Assembly (NCBI RefSeq): GCF_003584105.1
Contig: NZ_QXFO01000018.1
Span: forward strand, 248,001 to 312,000
DNA length: 64,000 bases
Direction of reading: 5' to 3'
Source: Flagellimonas taeanensis
Lineage (GTDB): Bacteria > Bacteroidota > Bacteroidia > Flavobacteriales > Flavobacteriaceae
Program-made: the position numbers and the translations under genes
The notes under the pieces: generated by a model
The model's database searches: none
Told to the model about the DNA's origin: nothing
What the model saw: the letters and a program-made list of their open reading frames with translations, nothing else
Shown here: in pieces, positions 16,482 through 24,556 of the stretch
How positions within the stretch are numbered: the first letter of the stretch is position 1
Layout of the letters: every line of letters starts with the position of its first letter

Positions 16482-17486
16482 TCAACTTTTTTCCACCAAT
16501 TTCCCATCAGGATAAAGCGCAAAACGTCCCTTGTCCTTGTCGTGAACATGGTCTGGATAGGGCCATGGCCAACCGCCAAATTGGGTGAGCCGGTATTCTT
16601 CCATGGCCTGTTGGATTTCCTCATCGGTATTCATTACAAAGGGACCGTATTTGGCCACAGGTTCCCCAATGGGTTTTCCCTGAAGCAGCATCAAATGGGC
16701 TGTTTCATCCCCAATTTGAATGGTAACGTCCTCTGAGGGGTCCAGAACAATCCCAAAGTTGGGATTGATTTTCCTGTCTTCCAAATAGATCTCGGAACCT
16801 TTATAAAAATAGAGGACCCGGTTTGCGTCTGGACTTCCTTTTGGCAGAATGTATTCCGAATTGGCCTCTGCATGGATGTTCCAAATAGCCACATCATTAT
16901 CGGGATTTGCGGCCCATGAATCTGGAGCCGGGTCAATGGCATGTGTCCCCTTGTAGTTGCCAGCAACAACCTTTATCCGAGCATTTTTCTCCTGGACCAC
17001 AGGAATGTCCTCGTGCCACAACATTTTAAAATGAGGTTCCGCAAATTTTCCTGCTCGGGGTAGGTTCAACCAAATTTGGAACAGTTCCAAGGGGTTTTCC
17101 TTGTCATCGTGAAGCAAGGGAAACATCTCGGAATGCTGAACACCCCTTCCGGCGGTCATCCACTGTACATCTCCTTCTCCAAACCTGCCGGCAGCACCCA
17201 ATGAATCTGAATGATCGCAAAATCCTTTGTTCACAATGGTGATGGTCTCAAACCCACTGTGTGGGTGATAGGGAAAGCCAGGGATGGTCTGCCCGTGGTA
17301 CATCCGCCATTTTTCCCTTGGATCAAAGTCGTTTCCCAAATTTCGCCCTTTCAGCAATGAAGGGTCGGGTCCCATTTCGCCATTTCCCTTGGGAAAATGA
17401 TCCAAATGATATACGCTGAACAGAAAGGGATCTATGGTCTGCCATGGGGTGCCCAATGGAAAAGTCTGTATGATGGGTGTGCTCAT
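16482..17486 (-). CDS. Pirin family protein
   Basis: A bicupin protein of 334 residues. The metal-binding N-terminal cupin shows FPYHPHSGFETITIV and VQWMTAGRGVQHSEMF, giving the usual His/His/His/Glu iron ligands, and RDKMR-like context is replaced by PREKWRMYHG. The C-terminal cupin (about 210-290) contains PNFGIVLDP. Some bacterial pirins are quercetin dioxygenases; others act in stress or respiration control. The start is ATG at 17486. It is preceded by the remnant of a VOC gene and may once have been co-transcribed with it. Confidence 0.9.
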   Translation of the reverse strand: MSTPIIQTFPLGTPWQTIDPFLFSVYHLDHFPKGNGEMGPDPSLLKGRNLGNDFDPREKWRMYHGQTIPGFPYHPHSGFETITIVNKGFCDHSDSLGAAGRFGEGDVQWMTAGRGVQHSEMFPLLHDDKENPLELFQIWLNLPRAGKFAEPHFKMLWHEDIPVVQEKNARIKVVAGNYKGTHAIDPAPDSWAANPDNDVAIWNIHAEANSEYILPKGSPDANRVLYFYKGSEIYLEDRKINPNFGIVLDPSEDVTIQIGDETAHLMLLQGKPIGEPVAKYGPFVMNTDEEIQQAMEEYRLTQFGGWPWPYPDHVHDKDKGRFALYPDGKLVEKS

Positions 17487-17489
17487 TTT

Positions 17490-17614
17490 TTAGTGTTTTG
17501 CAGTATTGATTTCAATCCAATACCCTTAGGGATCTTGGATATGGATTTTTGTTGATTTTGAAGTTTGCCGATGAACATGGCAGTATTCAATAGGATGTAT
17601 TTCATTTCCCAAAA
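17490..17614 (-). pseudogene. Remnant of a VOC (glyoxalase/bleomycin-resistance fold) gene
   Basis: Reading the minus strand in one frame gives LGNEIHPIE, then a short linker, then KIHIQDP, a TAA (17528-17526), GYWIEINTAKH and a stop at 17490. DPxGYWIEI is the diagnostic C-terminal strand of VOC-superfamily proteins, where x is normally Asp; here the codon is a stop. The LGNEIHPIE strand lies too close to it, so an internal deletion is also likely. Only about 40 codons remain and no start is visible; the 5' end merges with the stop of the M20 gene. It fills the otherwise unexplained 128-base gap. Confidence 0.6.
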
Positions 17615-19042
17615 TTAATTTCCGGGAATAGGAGGGGGACCATCAATCATGGCCTCGTATTGTTCATCCCCTTTTCGGGTCTTGTATTCTTCTTTTACCT
17701 TTTCTACTAATTTAGGGTCCTCAAAAAGGTCCAGCATGGTCATACCCATCGCTTTGGCCGCGTACACCATCCCTTTATGGCCAATGCTCATACCGCCACA
17801 GGCCACCACGGCCCATGAGTGCCAAGGGGTATCTTTTGGGGCCACTGTAACGCCGAGATTGATATTGGGCACATTCCAACTTACGTCACCGACATCCGTG
17901 GAGCCACCGCCGGGCAGTTCTTCGGTTTCCTTAAGCGGCTTAATTTCTGCATCCATACCCACTTCTGGTTTTCCTGTGGCCTTTTGGATGGCTTTGCCAT
18001 AGGCAATCTCTTCTTCGGTGTAGCTGATGGGGCCCAATAGTTCCAAATTGCCCTGCATGACCTCACCGCCTGCACGGTTCACCAAGGTCTCATAAATACC
18101 GGAGACCAAGGATATTTTGTAGTCTACATTGGCCATGATGGCAGCCCCTTCGGCCATTTTTTTAACTTGCTCGTAAGTGGGAAGCATCACTTTTCGTTTA
18201 GGGTCTCTCACCCTCACCCAAATTTTGGCGTAATCGGGCACCACGTTCACCACTTGCCCACCATCTTGGATGTGATAGTGGATACGAGAGGTTGGCCTTA
18301 TGTGTTCCCTGTAGTAGTTGATTCCTGTTGTGTAAAGCTCCAAGGCATCGGAGGCACTGCGACCGTTCCATGGATCGGCGGAGGCATGGGCAGCTTGCCC
18401 ATGGAATTCAACAATGAAATCGATCAAAGAAAGTCCACTTTGCACATCGGCCTCGATTTCGGCGGAAGGATGCCAACTCACATTCACATCCACATCGTCC
18501 CAAAGCCCAGCTTCCACCATCCATATCTTGCCAAAGAATTTTTCCTCGGCTGGAGTCCCCAAAAATTTTACGGTGCCTTTGATGTTTCCGGCCTCGATTT
18601 GTTCCTTAATGGCAATGGCAGCACCAAGACTGGCCGCACCGAACATATTGTGGCCACAGCCATGACCGGGCGCCCCTTCGATTCTTGGATCTTTGCTGGG
18701 GACGGTATTTTGGGAAAGTCCAGGCAACGCATCGAATTCACCTAAGACACTTATTACCGGTTTGCCGGAGCCATATGTGGCAGTAAATGCAGTAGGAATG
18801 TTCGCCACGCCTCGCGTTACCTGTAGCCCGTTTTTTTCTGCGTAATCGGCCAAGAGCTCGGCAGAAATGGATTCCTCAAAAGCAGTCTCGGCCAAGGCCC
18901 AAATGGAATCACTGATCTGTATGAGGTTTTCCTTGTGTTTTTCAATGGAGGCAACAATCTCTTTTTTGTGTTTGGTCATTTTTTGGGCAGATAGGTTCCA
19001 TGTTATCAGGCTCAAAAGAAGCAAGGTTGGAATTTTTTTCAT
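17615..19042 (-). CDS. M20 family amidohydrolase (AbgB-like), exported
   Basis: 475 residues with a Sec signal peptide ending near ITWNLSAQ. The M20D/AbgB-type catalytic domain shows LGEFDALPGLSQ, GHGCGHNMFGAASLGAA (metal-binding Cys/His), PAEEKFFGKIWMV (general-base Glu) and SWHPSAEIEAD, with a dimerisation domain around GQAAHASADPWNGRSA. Relatives cleave amide bonds in p-aminobenzoyl-glutamate or N-acyl amino acids; here the enzyme would work in the periplasm, substrate unknown. ATG at 19042 gives the signal peptide. Confidence 0.88.
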   Translation of the reverse strand: MKKIPTLLLLSLITWNLSAQKMTKHKKEIVASIEKHKENLIQISDSIWALAETAFEESISAELLADYAEKNGLQVTRGVANIPTAFTATYGSGKPVISVLGEFDALPGLSQNTVPSKDPRIEGAPGHGCGHNMFGAASLGAAIAIKEQIEAGNIKGTVKFLGTPAEEKFFGKIWMVEAGLWDDVDVNVSWHPSAEIEADVQSGLSLIDFIVEFHGQAAHASADPWNGRSASDALELYTTGINYYREHIRPTSRIHYHIQDGGQVVNVVPDYAKIWVRVRDPKRKVMLPTYEQVKKMAEGAAIMANVDYKISLVSGIYETLVNRAGGEVMQGNLELLGPISYTEEEIAYGKAIQKATGKPEVGMDAEIKPLKETEELPGGGSTDVGDVSWNVPNINLGVTVAPKDTPWHSWAVVACGGMSIGHKGMVYAAKAMGMTMLDLFEDPKLVEKVKEEYKTRKGDEQYEAMIDGPPPIPGN

Positions 19043-19133
19043 TGGAAAAAGTTTGAGTTAGTTGGACATTGTAAGTTCAGTCCGAAAATTGGACGACACG
19101 GACAAATGGGTACTAAAAATACTTAAAAATGCA

Positions 19134-20447
19134 TCAACCAACAGCCTCTTTGTACACTTTTAGACAGCGTTCCCTGGCCATTTTGTGGTCTACCATCGGG
19201 GTAGGGTAGGTAAGTTCTTGAAATTCAGGGACCCACTTGTGGATATATTTCAATTGCTTGTCAAATTTCTCCGCTTGGGTCATGGGGTTGAATATCCTGA
19301 AATAGGGTGCAGCATCCACTCCGCTGCCGGCCGCCCATTGCCAATTGCCCACATTGCTGGCGAGTTCATAATCCAATAGTTTTTCGGCAAAATAGGACTC
19401 TCCCCAGCGCCAATCTATCAATAAGTGTTTGCAAAGAAAGCTGGCCACCAACATGCGGACCCGGTTGTGCATATAACCTGTGGCATTGAGTTCCCGCATC
19501 CCAGCATCCACAAGGGCATAGCCTGTGTTCCCTGCTTTCCAACGTTCAAACTCAGCTTCATTGTTGCGCCATTTGATGCGGTCATACTTGGGTTTGAAGG
19601 CATGGTTCACTGTTTTTGGGAAATGCCATAGGATCTGCATGAAGAATTCCCTCCAGATCAGTTCGTTTTGGAAGGTACTGTCCTTTTCGGCAATGGCCTT
19701 TTGTATCATTTTGCGAATGGATACGGTCCCAAACCGGAGGTGCGGACCCAATCTGGATGTGCCTTGATGAATTCCTGGATAATCCCTGGTCTGTTTGTAG
19801 TCCTGAATCAAATCGGGGGAAACCTTATAATCTGGCACTTTGATGTCAGCGGGTTCAAAGCCGATGTCCTTGAGGCTAAGGTTGGCGAAGGAGGAAGCTT
19901 TGTACAGATTTTTGCCCATGAGCGAATGGGTGTCATAATCCACCAAATGGATGGATGGGTTGAATGTTTCCTTCCAACGTTTCATATATGGTGTGTAGAC
20001 CACATATGGGTCACCGTCATCTTTCACCACATCGTTTTTTTCGAATATGAGCTGATCTTTGAAGGTTTGGAAGCCAACTCCATTTTCTTTAAGATGTGCC
20101 TTTACCTTGGTATCCCGTTCGAGGGCGTAGGGTTCATAATCGTGGTTGGTGTACACACATTGAACTTCATATTGGTCCATCAACTTTTTGAAAATGGACA
20201 ATGGTTCCCCATGGTAGAGGGCTATACCACTTTGATGATTGTCCTGGAGCTGGTTGCGCAGTTTTTGGAGCTGTAGGTGTATGAAGGATACCCGGGGGTC
20301 CTTATTTGGAAGGGAGCTTAAGATCTCTTTGTCAAAAATGAATATGGGCAAAACAGGAAAATCACTTTGCAGGGCCTGATATAGGCCCACATTATCGTCC
20401 AATCGCAGGTCCCGTCTGAACCAAAAAATGGAAATCCTATCACTCAT
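19134..20447 (-). CDS. phrB: Deoxyribodipyrimidine photolyase (class I CPD type)
   Basis: 437 residues. N-terminal antenna-binding alpha/beta domain (ISIFWFRRDLRLDDN) and C-terminal FAD domain with the hallmark NWQWAAGSGVDAAPYFRIFNP region and MHNRVRMLVASFLCKHLL; ELIWREFFMQIL carries the conserved active-site Glu. It repairs UV-induced cyclobutane dimers using blue light; a cryptochrome role cannot be excluded. The ATG at 20447 overlaps the TGA of the SDR gene (ATGA), so it is the third gene of an SRPBCC-SDR-photolyase operon. Confidence 0.92.
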   Translation of the reverse strand: MSDRISIFWFRRDLRLDDNVGLYQALQSDFPVLPIFIFDKEILSSLPNKDPRVSFIHLQLQKLRNQLQDNHQSGIALYHGEPLSIFKKLMDQYEVQCVYTNHDYEPYALERDTKVKAHLKENGVGFQTFKDQLIFEKNDVVKDDGDPYVVYTPYMKRWKETFNPSIHLVDYDTHSLMGKNLYKASSFANLSLKDIGFEPADIKVPDYKVSPDLIQDYKQTRDYPGIHQGTSRLGPHLRFGTVSIRKMIQKAIAEKDSTFQNELIWREFFMQILWHFPKTVNHAFKPKYDRIKWRNNEAEFERWKAGNTGYALVDAGMRELNATGYMHNRVRMLVASFLCKHLLIDWRWGESYFAEKLLDYELASNVGNWQWAAGSGVDAAPYFRIFNPMTQAEKFDKQLKYIHKWVPEFQELTYPTPMVDHKMARERCLKVYKEAVG

Positions 20448-21139
20448 GGGTTTGTGTTTAGTCTTGACATCCCTCCATCAACAGCGAACACTTGTCCAGT
20501 GATCCAGGAATTGTCGGAATCCAACAAAAAAGCGGTCATATGGGCTATATCCTTGGCAACGCCTACCCGTTTCAGAGGATGACGTTCAGCCATCATGGTC
20601 TTCTTTTTATCATTGTTCAACAGTCTTCCGGCCAAGGGGGTATCCACCAGTGACGGAGCAATGACGTTTACCCGAACCCTTGGGGCATATTCTGCGGCAA
20701 GTGACAGTGCAAAGCCCTCTATGGCACCTTTGGCAGCGGCAACACTGGTGTGGAATGGCATGCCGGTTCCAACGGCTACCGTGCTGAAAAATACCATACT
20801 GGAGTTTTCCGTCATTTTGGACATGATTCCTTTGACCACTTTTACCATGGAAAAAAAATTGATTTCCATATCCTCCCTAAAGTTGCCGATATCCATCATT
20901 TTCAATGGTTTCAGAGTAATACTCCCGGGGCAGAAGGCAAAACCATGGAGCTCATCTGGAATGCTGATCTTGGAAATATCGTCCCTTAGGACATCGAACT
21001 GGATATGCTTGGCATCGATTCCGTCCAAATCGCCAACTGTTCTTGAGGCTACATATATATCGTATTTGGTGGATAATTGTTTTGCAACCTCCAAACCAAT
21101 ACCGTAGGAACCCCCTATCAGTAGTATATTTTTTCGCAT
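20444..21139 (-). CDS. SDR family NAD(P)-dependent oxidoreductase
   Basis: 231 residues, classical short-chain dehydrogenase/reductase. The N-terminus ILLIGGSYGIGLEVAKQL is a modified TGxxxGxG dinucleotide motif. The active site corresponds to FFSTVAVGTGMPFHTSVAAAKG: Ser and Lys are recognisable, but the Tyr of YxxxK appears as His (HTSVAAAKG), so catalysis may be altered. The C-terminal VFAVDGGMSRL is typical. It sits one base after the SRPBCC gene and overlaps the photolyase gene, suggesting a light- or pigment-related job. Confidence 0.88.
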   Translation of the reverse strand: MRKNILLIGGSYGIGLEVAKQLSTKYDIYVASRTVGDLDGIDAKHIQFDVLRDDISKISIPDELHGFAFCPGSITLKPLKMMDIGNFREDMEINFFSMVKVVKGIMSKMTENSSMVFFSTVAVGTGMPFHTSVAAAKGAIEGFALSLAAEYAPRVRVNVIAPSLVDTPLAGRLLNNDKKKTMMAERHPLKRVGVAKDIAHMTAFLLDSDNSWITGQVFAVDGGMSRLNTNP

Positions 21140-21140
21140 C

Positions 21141-21638
21141 TTAAACTGTCTTGAATTCCAATGTGCTATTAGTTGAGGGAACCGCCCCGAAAATACTGGA
21201 GAGTTTTTGCTCGCGATATTTGAAAATTTTCAATAATTCTTTTTTGACCAAAATGGAATGTCCCCATCTTCCCAAGATTCCAAAGGGCAGCTTATAGTCT
21301 ATCACATCCTCCATCTCCACACCATTGTCAACCGGTCTCAAAAAATGTTTGTGGTGCCAAAGGGCATATGGCCCGAAACGTTGTTCGTCCACAAAATAAC
21401 TACCTTCATGCACATGTGTAATTTCCGTGACCCAACGCGTTGTCATGAACGGAAATGGTTTCACAATGTATTGTATGATCTGGCCGGCATACATGCTTTT
21501 CTCGGCACCCGAGAGAATGTGGAACCCCATATGGGTAGGGGTGATGACCTGAAGGTTAGTTGGATCGGATAAGAATTTCCAAGCTTCATCCATGGATATC
21601 GGAAGAAATTGCTTTGAACGGAGCTGATATAGTTTCAT
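21141..21638 (-). CDS. SRPBCC family protein (ligand-binding / cyclase-like)
   Basis: 165 residues from ATG 21638 (MKLYQLRSKQFLPISMDEAW); the codon before it is TTG and is not needed. The SRPBCC hydrophobic-cavity fold is visible in the IxxAWxFLSDP pattern near the N-terminus, the FGPYALWHHKHFL strand and the long C-terminal helix. Such proteins are commonly next to photolyase and SDR genes in Bacteroidota and Proteobacteria, sometimes under B12/light-responsive MerR control. It is first in the operon, with a -7 element at 21653-21660 and an inverted repeat just upstream. The ligand is unknown. Confidence 0.87.
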   Translation of the reverse strand: MKLYQLRSKQFLPISMDEAWKFLSDPTNLQVITPTHMGFHILSGAEKSMYAGQIIQYIVKPFPFMTTRWVTEITHVHEGSYFVDEQRFGPYALWHHKHFLRPVDNGVEMEDVIDYKLPFGILGRWGHSILVKKELLKIFKYREQKLSSIFGAVPSTNSTLEFKTV

Positions 21639-21652
21639 CAAACACTTTTCAC

Positions 21653-21660
21653 CAAAGATA
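21653..21660 (-). promoter_or_regulatory. -7 element TATCTTTG for SRPBCC-SDR-photolyase operon
   Basis: Perfect TAnnTTTG, 14 bases upstream of the ATG at 21638. No good TTG element is seen at the expected spacing, which suits an activated or antirepressed promoter. Confidence 0.55.
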
Positions 21661-21663
21661 CAA

Positions 21664-21699
21664 TTTTGTTTAAAGAAATATGTTTTTAATTAAACAAAA
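21664..21699. promoter_or_regulatory. Inverted repeat TTTTGTTTAA-N16-TTAAACAAAA
   Basis: Two perfect 10-base arms (21664-21673 and 21690-21699) directly upstream of the photolyase operon's -7 element. Position and symmetry suggest the operator of a dimeric regulator; a MerR-type light regulator is an inference from the operon content. Confidence 0.5.
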
Positions 21700-21763
21700 A
21701 AGTGTGCACTATCCTATCGGTTACATCTCCCAAAGTAAATTTCTTTTAAGAATTTCTTAACAA

Positions 21764-21791
21764 TTGACCGATTTCTTTTGGTATAGCTTTG
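21764..21791 (+). promoter_or_regulatory. Promoter for DUF2911 gene (TTG-N17-TAGCTTTG)
   Basis: TTG at 21764-21766, 17 bases, TAGCTTTG at 21784-21791, 28 bases upstream of the ATG at 21820. Confidence 0.65.
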
Positions 21792-21819
21792 TTGTGCTAA
21801 ACAATTAAACACTATTCCT

Positions 21820-22671
21820 ATGAAGAAAATTTCACTATTACTTTTCGTTGCATTACTGTCCATCTCTTTAGAGGCGCAAGTCCAGACACCGGCGCCCAGC
21901 CCTTTCTCAAAATTGGAGCAAAAGGTTGGACTTACCGATGTGGTTTTGGAGTATTCCAGACCTTCCATGAGAGGAAGGAAGGTATTTGGGGATTTGGTTC
22001 CTTTCGATGCCATTTGGAGAACAGGTGCCAACATGAACACAAAGATCACTTTTAGTGATGATGTTGTGGTAGAGGGCAAAGAACTCAAAGCGGGAACTTA
22101 TGCTGTCTACACCAAACCAAACGAGGCTGTTTGGGAAGTCTTTTTTTACACAGACACCAATAATGGTGGACTACCACAGGAGTGGGATGCTTCCAAGGTT
22201 GCTGCCACGGTGAAGGTGGAAGCTTACCCGATTTCCGAATCCATTGAAACTTTTACCATCAATTTTGACGATCTCCACAATAACGGAGCTACTATGGGAC
22301 TGCTATGGGAGAAAACGTATGTAGGCGTAAAATTCGTTGTCCCAACGGTGGACAAAGCCATCAAGAGCATCCAAGAGACGATGTCGAAACCCGATCTTTC
22401 CGCCAACGATTATTTTTCTGCCGCATCCTACTACTATAGTGAGGGTATAAATATGGAGCAAGCTAAGGAATGGGTGGACAAAGCTGTTTCTATGGGAAAT
22501 GGAACCGAATTTTGGATGATGCGTACCCAATCCCTGATCTATGCTAAATTGGGAGATAAGGAAGGAGCCATTGAAGTGGCCAAAAAATCCTTGGCTGCAG
22601 CACAAGCTGCCGGAAACCAAGATTATGTAAAAATGAACAAGGACTCCCTGAAAGAATGGGCGGGACTATAG
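21820..22671 (+). CDS. DUF2911 domain protein, exported
   Basis: 283 residues with a signal peptide (MKKISLLLFVALLSISLEAQ). The N-terminal two thirds match DUF2911: KVGLTDVVLEYSRPSMRGRK, FDAIWRTGANMNTKITFSDDV and GTYAVYTKPNEAVWEVFFY. The C-terminal part (about 185-283) is a TPR-like helical repeat region (YYYSEGINMEQAKEWVDKA). The family is widespread in Bacteroidota, with unknown function. It has its own promoter (21764-21791) and terminator (22699-22723), so it is monocistronic. Confidence 0.9.
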   Translation: MKKISLLLFVALLSISLEAQVQTPAPSPFSKLEQKVGLTDVVLEYSRPSMRGRKVFGDLVPFDAIWRTGANMNTKITFSDDVVVEGKELKAGTYAVYTKPNEAVWEVFFYTDTNNGGLPQEWDASKVAATVKVEAYPISESIETFTINFDDLHNNGATMGLLWEKTYVGVKFVVPTVDKAIKSIQETMSKPDLSANDYFSAASYYYSEGINMEQAKEWVDKAVSMGNGTEFWMMRTQSLIYAKLGDKEGAIEVAKKSLAAAQAAGNQDYVKMNKDSLKEWAGL

Positions 22672-22698
22672 TTTCCATTTGATGAAAAAGAAAAAAGG

Positions 22699-22723
22699 AC
22701 CCACTTTTATAGTGGGTTTTTTT
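22699..22723 (+). terminator. Bidirectional rho-independent terminator
   Basis: ACCCACT-(TTTAT)-AGTGGGT followed by seven T; an A run on the other side gives U-tract function in both directions. It lies between the convergent DUF2911 and symporter genes. Confidence 0.8.
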
Positions 22724-24431
22724 ATACCTCTTCGACCGAGTTTCCTAAGAAATTGTCAAAAAGTTGAGTGATGATGGACAATGCGATGACCAATACACAG
22801 CCAAAAGCATTCAGCCATAGGTAGGACATCCAATCCAAGTTGTAGCCTATGATGACAATGATCTGCGTGGCTATTGCGGCCACAAAGACGGCATTTCCTT
22901 TCACAAACTTAAAAAAGAAGGCCAATAGGAAGATTCCTAGCACATTGCCATAGAAAATGGACCCTATGATGTTCACCAATTGGATAAGATTGTCAAAGAG
23001 GCTGGCCACATTGGCAATGGCAATGGCCACTATGCCCCAAAGTAGTGTAAATCCTTTGGTCGCAAAAAGGTAGTGTTTTTCATCGTGGTCCTTTTTGACG
23101 TTCCTTTTGTAGAGGTCTAGTGCCGTAATTGTTCCCAAAGCGTTCAGTTCGGAAGCGGTGGATGACATGGCAGCCGATAGGATCACGGCCAAGAGCAGCC
23201 CTATGAGACCAACGGGTAGGTTGTGGAGGATAAAATGGATGAACACATAATCCTTGTCGTTGGTTTCAACCTTGGTATTTGCTTTGTTTATCAATGCTTT
23301 GGCGGCATCCCTGTTGGCATTTTCCTTCTGGTTGATGTTGATGATGTTCTGCTCCGCCTGTTGTATGGCATTGTACTCCTTGAGCTCCAAGGCAGCGGAA
23401 AAGGAATGTTGGGCCATTCTTTTCTCCATCTCCAGTTTTTTGTGGTCTTCTTCCAGTGCCTTGTATTCGTCCGCATATTCCGATCTCATCACGGCTTCGG
23501 TGGCCGCTGGATTAAAATTGAGTGGGGATGTATTGTATTGATAGAAAACAAAGACCATGGCACCCACCAGAAGAATGAAAAACTGCATGGGGATCTTGAA
23601 GATACCATTGAACACAAGCCCCAATTGGCTTTCGCGTATCGATTTTCCAGAAAGATATCGTTGAACTTGGCTTTGGTCAGTGCCAAAATAGGCCAGGGCC
23701 AAGAAAAATCCGCCAGTGATGCCGCTCCAAAAGGTATAACGGTTATCGGTGTCGAAGGTAAAGTCGAGGATGTTGAGTTTGTTGTTCGCCCCTGCAATTT
23801 TCAATGCCTTTCCAAAGGAAACATCTGAGGGCAGGGCACCGAGGATGAAGAAAAAGGCGAAGAACATGCCCAGCATGATGATGAACATTTGCTGCTTTTG
23901 GGTAACGCTTACGGCCTTGGTCCCACCAGAAACGGTGTAGATGATGACCAAGATCCCGATGATGACATTCAGCGTCCTCAAATCCCATCCCAAAACTGCT
24001 GAAAGGATGATGGAGGGGGCAAAAATGGTAATACCCGCTGCAAGTCCCCTTTGCACCAAGAAGAGGAGGGCGGTAAGGGTTCGTGTTTTCAGGTCAAACC
24101 TGCCTTCCAGCATTTCGTAGGCGGTAAATACCTTGAGTTTTTTGTAGATAGGGATAAAGACCAAGCAGATGACGATCATGGCCAAGGGCAGTCCAAAATA
24201 AAACTGAACGAAGCCCATTCCATCGTGGAACGCTTGACCGGGCGTGGACAGGAAGGTAATGGCGCTAGCTTGGGTAGCCATTACGGAAAGGCCGATGGTC
24301 CACCATTTCACATCATTTCCACCACCGCGCACATAGTCGTCCACATTTTTGCTGCCACGGGTTTTCCAGACCCCATATACAACAATGAAGATCAAGGTAC
24401 TGCCGAGAATGATCCAATCCAGATAGGCCAT
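22722..24431 (-). CDS. Sodium:solute symporter (SSS family) with a coiled-coil loop
   Basis: A large inner-membrane symporter of 569 residues with about 13 transmembrane helices. Family signatures include WTIGLSVMATQASAITFLS and VILSAAMSSTASELNALGT (Na+-binding helix). Between helices there is an unusual hydrophilic insert of about 80 residues (near 325-405) rich in Glu, Lys and Gln, predicted coiled coil (EDHKKLEMEKRMAQHSFSAA). It starts at ATG 24431, 8 bases after a 38-codon membrane ORF and next to a PIG-L deacetylase gene, so the substrate may be the product of that enzyme (an amino- or acylated sugar); this is inference. Confidence 0.9.
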   Translation of the reverse strand: MAYLDWIILGSTLIFIVVYGVWKTRGSKNVDDYVRGGGNDVKWWTIGLSVMATQASAITFLSTPGQAFHDGMGFVQFYFGLPLAMIVICLVFIPIYKKLKVFTAYEMLEGRFDLKTRTLTALLFLVQRGLAAGITIFAPSIILSAVLGWDLRTLNVIIGILVIIYTVSGGTKAVSVTQKQQMFIIMLGMFFAFFFILGALPSDVSFGKALKIAGANNKLNILDFTFDTDNRYTFWSGITGGFFLALAYFGTDQSQVQRYLSGKSIRESQLGLVFNGIFKIPMQFFILLVGAMVFVFYQYNTSPLNFNPAATEAVMRSEYADEYKALEEDHKKLEMEKRMAQHSFSAALELKEYNAIQQAEQNIININQKENANRDAAKALINKANTKVETNDKDYVFIHFILHNLPVGLIGLLLAVILSAAMSSTASELNALGTITALDLYKRNVKKDHDEKHYLFATKGFTLLWGIVAIAIANVASLFDNLIQLVNIIGSIFYGNVLGIFLLAFFFKFVKGNAVFVAAIATQIIVIIGYNLDWMSYLWLNAFGCVLVIALSIITQLFDNFLGNSVEEV

Positions 24432-24439
24432 TAAAGGTT

Positions 24440-24556
24440 TCAGTTATTAAAAATCATGATGAGGTAAAAAATCAAAATATAAATGGCGTTCAGGAGTATC
24501 ACGATGGAGTACTCCTTTTTCCATTCCATTTTTTCAATCATTTTATCCTTTGACAT
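24440..24556 (-). CDS. Small single-pass membrane protein between PIG-L and symporter genes
   Basis: A 38-codon ORF (ATG 24556, TGA 24442-24440). It has a charged amphipathic N-terminus (MSKDKMIEKMEWKKEYS) and one transmembrane helix (IVILLNAIYILIFYLIMIF). It overlaps the end of the PIG-L gene by 14 bases and stops 8 bases before the symporter ATG, so it is very probably translated with both. Micro-proteins of this kind are known partners of SSS-family transporters in bacteria. No close family is recognised by eye. Confidence 0.6.
   Translation of the reverse strand: MSKDKMIEKMEWKKEYSIVILLNAIYILIFYLIMIFNN

Noticed and set aside
18167..18745. A 192-codon plus-strand frame opposite the M20 gene.
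   Set aside because: Mirror of conserved metal-binding regions (His/Gly-rich), no family resemblance.
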